Of a stretch of 64,000 nucleotides of DNA, positions 59,179 to 64,000 are shown one piece after another. The DNA lies in contig JAUJOR010000005.1 of the NCBI GenBank assembly GCA_030447525.1, positions 186,001-250,000 of the forward strand. Reading direction: 5' to 3'. The notes beneath the pieces were generated by a model, which ran no database searches, was not told the DNA's origin, and worked only from the letters and a program-made list of their open reading frames with translations. The DNA is from Chloroflexota bacterium. Lineage in GTDB: Bacteria > Chloroflexota > UBA11872 > UBA12225. Within the stretch, counting starts at the first letter, position 1. Each line of letters opens with the position of its first letter. The translations under genes and the position numbers were made by a program.

Positions 59179-59213
59179 GTTGTGGCTCTCGCGTGCAGTT
59201 GTGGCTCTCGCGT
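59179..59213. promoter_or_regulatory. 16-bp direct repeat upstream of the histidine kinase gene
   Basis: GTTGTGGCTCTCGCGT at 59179-59194 and again at 59198-59213, exact, with a 19-bp step. It lies 46 to 80 bp before the kinase start at 59259. It could be a binding site for the cognate OmpR-type response regulator (which usually binds direct repeats), though such sites are more often 10-11 bp apart. Confidence 0.55.
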
Positions 59214-59258
59214 AATGAAGCAAGAGTTTTCGCGCGAGCAGGGGAACGCCACATACTT

Positions 59259-61184
59259 ATGAACGAGCGACATATGAGAGCCCCGACTTCCGTTCCCGCG
59301 CTGGGCCAGGACAGGCATCTGCGGCACCTGGGCACGCTCGGCCTCCGTGGCCGGCTGACCTTGTTTGCCGCCCTTCTCGTGCTGGTCGCGGTGTGTGCCA
59401 CCGGCTCCGCCGCTGGCTGGCTCATCGAGCGGCAGGCAGCGCTGGCCGCACGCGCGCGGCTGGACCACGCTACCGAGGTCGTGGCCAGTGAGTACGAGAA
59501 TATCCTGGAGAACGCGCGCATCGCGGCTGAGCTCCTAGCGGTTGGGCCCGTGCTGGGGCCCCTGGGGCTCGCCGGCCCCGAGGGGCTCACGGCCGTCCTG
59601 CGCTCCGTCTTGCGAGCACGGTCGGGCGACTACGTCGCCGTTGTGGGCCCCGACGGGGTGACGCTGGCCGAAGTGGAGCGGGGGAGCACACCTGCCCGCG
59701 CGACCCCGCTGCGCACGGACGAGGCGGTGACCCGGGCACTGGCCGGAAGCGCCGCCGAAGGCATCGAGCTGACCCCCAGCGGCGTGCGTGCGGTGGTGGC
59801 GCTGCCCGTCCGCTCCGGAGCAGACACCGTGGGCGCCGTGATAGTGGCCTCCAACCTCGATGAGGCACTGGCGAACCGGCTGCAGCGCGCCACCCAGTTC
59901 AACGTGACGTTCTACGCCGGCGAGCGTGCCACGGCCACCTCCCTCAAGCTGCCCGTTGGAGAACGCGCCGGCGAGCCTCGGGCGGGCGCGGTGGCGGGCG
60001 CCAGCGTGTGGACGCGGGTGATTGACGAGCAGCAAGAGGTGGAGGAGGTCACGCACAATGGCGAAGGGCGCGCGCTCGTCCGGTACGTCCCACTGCGGGG
60101 GGTTGGGGGGCAGGTCGTCGGCATGTTCAGCATCAGTGCGTCATTGTCCGAGCTGCTCGGGACGCGGACGCAGCTGCTGGCCAGCCTCGCCGTCGCAGCC
60201 GCGCTCGTGCTCGGCCTTGCCGTCACCGCGGGGGCCGTGATCGCCGGGGCGCTGAGTCGCCCTATCCGCCGCCTGGCCGTCGCGGTGCGGCGGATCGGCG
60301 AGGGCGACCTGGCCAGCCCGGTGCCGGTCATCGCGCGCGATGACGAGGTTGGACGCCTGACGCGCGCCGTCGAAGACATGCGCGAGCGCCTGCGGCGCCA
60401 CGCCGCCGAGCAAGAGCAGCTCAAGCAGCTCAAGGACCAGTACCTCTTCAACGTTGCCCACGAGCTCAAGACTCCCCTGGCAACGCTCATCGCCAGCGTG
60501 GAAGAGCTGGCCGAGGCGGAGGCGAGTGATGCCGCCAACGATGCCGACGGCTCGCCCGCGCAGCTGCTGGGGATGGTCCAGCGGAGCACCGCTCGGCTGC
60601 GCGCCCTGGTGGACAATCTGCTGGACCTGGGCAGCCTCCGCGCGGGCCGGTTTGCGGTTGCGCCCCGGCCGGCGGACCTACGAGAGATCGTCACCGACGC
60701 GGTCGCCGCCGTGCGGCCGCTGCTGGAGGCGAAGGGCCAGCGCGTGACGTGTGTCTCGTCCCCGCCGCTGCCGCCGGTGCTCGCCGATGCCCGCCGCGCC
60801 CAGCAGGCGCTCGTCAACCTGCTCTCCAATGCCTCCAAGTACGGGCCCGTGGGCGACGTGATCCAGCTGCGCACGGAGGTATCGGATGGACAGGCCCGCG
60901 TCGCGGTCGCCGACCACGGCCCGGGCATCCCGCCGGCGGAGCAGCCTCGCCTCTTCGAGGCGTACTTCCGCAGCGTCACGGCCAGCCGAGTGGCCCCCGG
61001 CGTGGGCCTCGGACTGGCCATCGTGAAGGCCATCGTGGAGGCGCACGGCGGGCGTGTGGGCGTGGAGAGTGTCCCGCCAGACGGCGCCACATTCTGGTTC
61101 AGTCTGCCCCTCGCAGAGCAGTGCGGAGCCGGAAGTGCCGCGCTTGTGTCGCTCAGTTCCCTTGAGGCGTGTGATGGGGGTTGA
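59259..61184 (+). CDS. sensor histidine kinase
   Basis: A membrane kinase of about 641 residues. A first helix (LTLFAALLVLVAVCATGSAA) is followed by an extracytoplasmic sensor domain of about 230 residues (double-CACHE-like: LDHATEVVASEYENILENAR, VVGPDGVTLAEVERG), a second helix (LLASLAVAAALVLGLAVTAG), a HAMP domain (LSRPIRRLAVAVRRIGEGDL), the HisKA box (FNVAHELKTPLATLIASVEE, phospho-His near residue 402), and the ATPase domain (LVNLLSNASKYGPVG, VADHGPGIPPAEQPRLFEAY, GVGLGLAIVKAIVEAHGG). The open frame begins at 59061, but the ATG at 59259 is closer to the first domain. The response regulator follows after 244 bp. Confidence 0.9.
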   Translation: MNERHMRAPTSVPALGQDRHLRHLGTLGLRGRLTLFAALLVLVAVCATGSAAGWLIERQAALAARARLDHATEVVASEYENILENARIAAELLAVGPVLGPLGLAGPEGLTAVLRSVLRARSGDYVAVVGPDGVTLAEVERGSTPARATPLRTDEAVTRALAGSAAEGIELTPSGVRAVVALPVRSGADTVGAVIVASNLDEALANRLQRATQFNVTFYAGERATATSLKLPVGERAGEPRAGAVAGASVWTRVIDEQQEVEEVTHNGEGRALVRYVPLRGVGGQVVGMFSISASLSELLGTRTQLLASLAVAAALVLGLAVTAGAVIAGALSRPIRRLAVAVRRIGEGDLASPVPVIARDDEVGRLTRAVEDMRERLRRHAAEQEQLKQLKDQYLFNVAHELKTPLATLIASVEELAEAEASDAANDADGSPAQLLGMVQRSTARLRALVDNLLDLGSLRAGRFAVAPRPADLREIVTDAVAAVRPLLEAKGQRVTCVSSPPLPPVLADARRAQQALVNLLSNASKYGPVGDVIQLRTEVSDGQARVAVADHGPGIPPAEQPRLFEAYFRSVTASRVAPGVGLGLAIVKAIVEAHGGRVGVESVPPDGATFWFSLPLAEQCGAGSAALVSLSSLEACDGG

Positions 61185-61428
61185 CCAAGAGGGGATGAGA
61201 TCGAGCGGCTAGGCGGATTAGCCAGTCCACAGTTGGTACCCTGGCGTCGATGTCGGCCGGCATGGGCATGGCGCCTGGTCCAAGCACACCCTGCCATCGA
61301 AACCCTCCTTATCGTCCACTCATCACACATCATGGGCCTGAACCCCCCGCTGCCCTCAGCGGTACGGCTACGGGGCAGCGTAGGGCGGCACCAGCAACCA
61401 CGCACTCCCGTCCATAGGAAACACGCTG

Positions 61429-62169
61429 ATGTCTGAGAGGATCCTGCTCGCCGACGACGACCCTGATCTCTTGGACGTCCTGTCCTACGTTCTGCGCCGG
61501 CGGGGATTTGAGGTGGTCACGGCCGCCGACGGTGTGCGGGCGCTGGAGGCGTTCGAACGGGAACGGCCCCACCTCGTCATCCTGGACGTGAACATGCCGG
61601 GGCTGGACGGGTTCGAGGTGTGCCAGCGCATCCGCGCCCGCTCCGCCGTGCCGATCATCATGCTGACGGTGCGCAATGAGGACATCGACGTGGTCGGCGC
61701 ACTGCGGCTGGGAGCGGATGACTACGTGACGAAGCCCTTCAGCACGACCCAGCTGGCGGCGCGGGTAGAAGCGGCACTGCGGCGCGCGGCGCGAGCAGGC
61801 GCATCCGTGGGCTCGCCCGCAACCCCCCACGGCGGCCCCGAGGCATCAGCCGTTCCGGCGGTGCCTGCTGAACTTGGCGGCCTGCGTCTCGACCTCGCAT
61901 CCCACGCCGCCATCTGGCGCGGCCGCGCGATTCCGCTTGATACCGTGGAGTACAAGCTCCTGGACTACCTCGTCGCGCACGTCCGCGCACCTGTGCCGTC
62001 TTCGAAGCTGATCGAGCATGTCTGGGGCGACACCGGCGGGAGCGAGGAGCTCCTGAGAGTGTATGTGCGGCGGCTGCGTGAGCACCTGGAGGAGGACCCG
62101 GACCACCCGCGCGTGCTTCGCACGGTGTCCGCTGAGCCGGGTTTTGCGTACGTGCTTGAGCCCGGATGA
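61429..62169 (+). CDS. OmpR/PhoB-type response regulator
   Basis: A 246-residue regulator. The receiver has the acidic pair in LLADDDPD, phospho-Asp in LVILDVNMPGLDGFE, the Thr/Ser in IIMLTVRNED and Lys in DYVTKPFS. After a Pro/Ala-rich linker comes the winged helix (YKLLDYLVAHVRAPVPSSKL, then HVWGDTGGSEELLRVYVRRL). It pairs with the kinase upstream. Its stop overlaps the ATG of the lipid kinase gene (ATGA), so all three may form one operon, although 244 bp separate kinase and regulator. Confidence 0.94.
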   Translation: MSERILLADDDPDLLDVLSYVLRRRGFEVVTAADGVRALEAFERERPHLVILDVNMPGLDGFEVCQRIRARSAVPIIMLTVRNEDIDVVGALRLGADDYVTKPFSTTQLAARVEAALRRAARAGASVGSPATPHGGPEASAVPAVPAELGGLRLDLASHAAIWRGRAIPLDTVEYKLLDYLVAHVRAPVPSSKLIEHVWGDTGGSEELLRVYVRRLREHLEEDPDHPRVLRTVSAEPGFAYVLEPG

Positions 62170-63098
62170 GGCGCGCGCGGCTGGTGCTCAATCCGGTTCA
62201 CCTCCGGCGTTATCCGGCCGGACTGCGCGACCGGCTCGAGGCGCTGCTTCGGGGGCTGGGGATCGAGGCGGACCCCGTCTTCACGTCCCCGGGGGCATCG
62301 CTGGCACCGCGCATGGCGGCGGAGGCGGCCGGGTACGACCTGTTCCTCGTGTGGGGGGGCGACGGCACCGTCGGGGAAGTGGCCACCGGACTGATTGGTA
62401 CGGGCACGCCGCTGGGAATCCTGCCCGCCGGCACGTTCAACAACCTCGCGCGCGCCCTCGGGCTGCCACGGGACCCGCTGGCCGCCGCGCGCGCAGTCGC
62501 CGCCGCGCGCCCCCGGCCGATGGACGCCGGCTTCGCGAACGGGCGAGTCTTCCTTGAAGCTGCCGGGGTCGGGCTGGACGCGGCGGTGTTCCCGTTCGGC
62601 GAGCGGCTGAAGGCGCGCCAACTCAACGCGCTCGTGCCGGCGCTCGCCCGGCTGGCTCGGTTCCGGGCGGTGGAGATCATCCTGGATCTGGATCATGCGC
62701 AGGGCGTGCGGGTCCGCGCGCCCCTGGTGGCGGTGGCGAACGGCCCGTTCTACGGTGCCGGCTTCAGCGTCGCGCGCGACGCCCGCTGGGACGACGGCCG
62801 CCTGACGGTGCGCGTGTTCGAGGAGGCGAGCCTCGCCGGTCTGGTGTGGCACTTCCTCAACATCGCCCGGCACCGACTCCCCCGCAGCACGCCCGGGTTG
62901 ACCTTCCACGCCCGGCGGGTGCGCGTCACTGCGGACGAGCCGCTGGCGGCGCACGCGGACGGCCGGCCAGTCGGGACAACGCCCATCTGGTTCGAGGCCG
63001 AGGCCGGCGCCCTGCACGTCCTCGCGCCGGAGCCCGGCACGGCCGCCGGGGCCAGCACGCGGAGCAGCGCGCCCCAGCCGAGCAGGGCTCGTCAGTGA
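62166..63098 (+). CDS. diacylglycerol kinase-family lipid kinase (YegS/DgkB-like)
   Basis: A 310-residue lipid kinase: LVLNPVHLRRYPAGLRDRLE, the nucleotide motif LFLVWGGDGTVGEVATGLIG, LGILPAGTFNNLARALGLPR, and the C-terminal VEIILDLDHAQGVRVRAPLV, with DEPLAAHADGRPVGTTPIWF giving the usual D-G-(E/R) substrate end. It would phosphorylate diacylglycerol or a related lipid. The last 25 residues are low-complexity. Coupling to the response regulator suggests the two-component system controls membrane lipid balance (inference). Confidence 0.9.
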   Translation: MRRARLVLNPVHLRRYPAGLRDRLEALLRGLGIEADPVFTSPGASLAPRMAAEAAGYDLFLVWGGDGTVGEVATGLIGTGTPLGILPAGTFNNLARALGLPRDPLAAARAVAAARPRPMDAGFANGRVFLEAAGVGLDAAVFPFGERLKARQLNALVPALARLARFRAVEIILDLDHAQGVRVRAPLVAVANGPFYGAGFSVARDARWDDGRLTVRVFEEASLAGLVWHFLNIARHRLPRSTPGLTFHARRVRVTADEPLAAHADGRPVGTTPIWFEAEAGALHVLAPEPGTAAGASTRSSAPQPSRARQ

Positions 63099-63158
63099 GC
63101 GCAGGCGGCTCGTGTACGCCGGCGGCCGCGGTGGGGGTGTGATGTGGCCGGCGCGGCT

Positions 63159-64000
63159 TCAGGGGCTCTGGCCCACGTCCGCCGTCCCGGTCCGCTCGGC
63201 AGTGGGGGCGGTCAGGCGCAGCAGGAGGAGGGCGAGGAGTCCGAGGCCGACCCCGACGCCGAGCGTGGCCGTGCGGAACACGACGATGGCCGCCAGGGCC
63301 TCCGCGGGCTCCACGCCCAGGTAGCTGAGGAGCAGCGTCCCGGTTCCCTCGGCCACGCCCAGCCCCTGCGGCAGCGGCGAGAGGCCCCCCAGGAGCTGCG
63401 TCATGGCGTACACGCCGGTGGCACGGAAGGGGCTGACTCCGGGAACGCCGATGGCCTGGCCGGCGAGGTACAGTGTGCTGGCCCCGACCAGGACGGTGGG
63501 CACGCCCATCAGCAACCCAACGGCGGCCGGACGTGGGCCGAACAGCTGGGCGGTCTGCCGCAGGGCAGCCGCGTGCCGACCGGACAGCAGCCACCGCACG
63601 ATGGGCCAGGCGGTGGCGAAGCGCCGCAGGGGCGGACAGGCCAGCATCGCCGCCGTCAACAGCACGGGCACGGTCAGCGGCAGGACGGCCGGCGCCAGCG
63701 CGGGGTAGAACGGCACGACGGCGGTCGCTACCAGCGCGAGGGAGACGAAGTCCACCGCCGCTTGCACAACCACCGTTGGCGCCACACGGGCGAACTCCGC
63801 GTCGGCGCCGAGCAGGTACACGCGCATGAGCTCGCCCGCCGGCGTGAAGGTGAACCACTGCCCCGCCAGGTAAGCGGCCAGCGTGCGCCGCACGGGCACC
63901 GCCACCGCGGCGGCACGGAGGTAGTACTGCCAGCGCAGCCCCTTGAGCACGAAGTACGCCGCCGCCAGCAGGGCGATCGGCGCCAGGTACCCGGGCTCCA
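63159..64000 (-). CDS. flippase-like membrane protein (LPG-synthase TM/UPF0104 family), cut by window edge
   Basis: The C-terminal 280 residues of a polytopic protein that continues beyond the right edge. LKGLRWQYYLRAAAVAVPVR, then AAYLAGQWFTFTPAGELMRV (the conserved F-x-P-x-(K/R)-(A/E)-G-(E/D) region) and the C-terminal GLSPLPQGLGVAEGTGTLLL (PxPG(G/L)xGxxE pattern) place it in the lysylphosphatidylglycerol synthase TM/AglD-like family. Members transport or make lipids in the envelope. It converges on the lipid kinase gene, which again concerns membrane lipids. Confidence 0.82.
   Translation of the reverse strand, partial: EPGYLAPIALLAAAYFVLKGLRWQYYLRAAAVAVPVRRTLAAYLAGQWFTFTPAGELMRVYLLGADAEFARVAPTVVVQAAVDFVSLALVATAVVPFYPALAPAVLPLTVPVLLTAAMLACPPLRRFATAWPIVRWLLSGRHAAALRQTAQLFGPRPAAVGLLMGVPTVLVGASTLYLAGQAIGVPGVSPFRATGVYAMTQLLGGLSPLPQGLGVAEGTGTLLLSYLGVEPAEALAAIVVFRTATLGVGVGLGLLALLLLRLTAPTAERTGTADVGQSP

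Noticed and set aside
1-64000. CRISPR arrays
   Set aside because: No regularly spaced repeats of 24-37 bp with unique spacers were seen; the repeat sets found are short, few or tandem.

Overview
This is a GC-rich bacterial chromosome window of tightly packed genes, many with ATGA, GTGA or TGATG overlaps. Several solute-binding proteins carry twin-arginine signals, some with a lipobox, and a tatA gene lies in the window. Together with Rex, a DUF2089/SHOCT pair and the family mix, this suggests a member of the Chloroflexota, perhaps Thermomicrobia-like. That placement is inference; no rRNA is present.

Region 1 (1-9.3 kb, + strand) is one long operon: a cut-off methyltransferase, a family-5 solute-binding protein, a second methyltransferase, a second binding protein (one frameshift), two DppB/DppC-type permeases, two DppD/DppF-type ATPases (the second badly frameshifted) and a CbiX-like/[2Fe-2S] fusion. 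It reads as an uptake system for a peptide, a metal or a metal chelate, with dedicated methyltransferases.

Region 2 (9.3-33.3 kb) is accessory DNA. It starts with transposase debris and a tyrosine recombinase broken by one TGA. An integrative element then ends at tRNA-Lys. Its left arm (minus strand) carries a NYN-domain protein, an HTH/coiled-coil gene broken by one TAG, a YdjM-like hydrolase, a replication-relaxation protein, a VirD4/TraG coupling protein, VirB4 (heavily frameshifted), a VirB4 N-terminal-like protein, PrgI-like, pilin-like and VirB6-like proteins. A small ribbon-helix-helix gene diverges from this arm. The middle is cargo: an MFS exporter and a 999-residue STAND regulator. 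The right arm (+ strand) carries a Prim-Pol protein, a helicase with iteron-like repeats in its 3' end, a TubC-like protein, a D12-class adenine methylase, a RusA-like nuclease, an excisionase-like HTH protein and an intact tyrosine integrase.

Region 3 (33.6-53.8 kb) is mostly chromosomal. It holds an HpaI-type aldolase, an SDR, a sugar-binding lipoprotein, a KDPG-type aldolase and an aminotransferase (a sugar-acid catabolic neighbourhood). These are followed by a CvpA-CAP fusion, a double GNAT, Rex, another binding protein, Pcm, the DUF2089/SHOCT pair and tatA. Next come a SIS-TPR-roadblock-Ndk run, an HpaB-family flavoenzyme and a two-gene E1 alpha/beta ketoacid dehydrogenase. A 67-bp repeat occurs twice, about 3.9 kb apart.

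Region 4 (53.9-64 kb) opens with tRNA-Thr and an IS6-like transposase. Two orphan sugar-binding lipoproteins and an IS110 remnant follow. The window closes with a histidine kinase/response regulator/lipid kinase operon and a cut-off flippase-like membrane protein.

Two kinds of damage recur. Apparent single-base deletions lie in GC runs at about 4.04, 19.70 and 30.27 kb and in dense clusters in dppF and virB4; they could be sequencing indels or gene decay. Single nonsense codons occur in three mobile-element genes (10.39, 12.04 and 58.73 kb).
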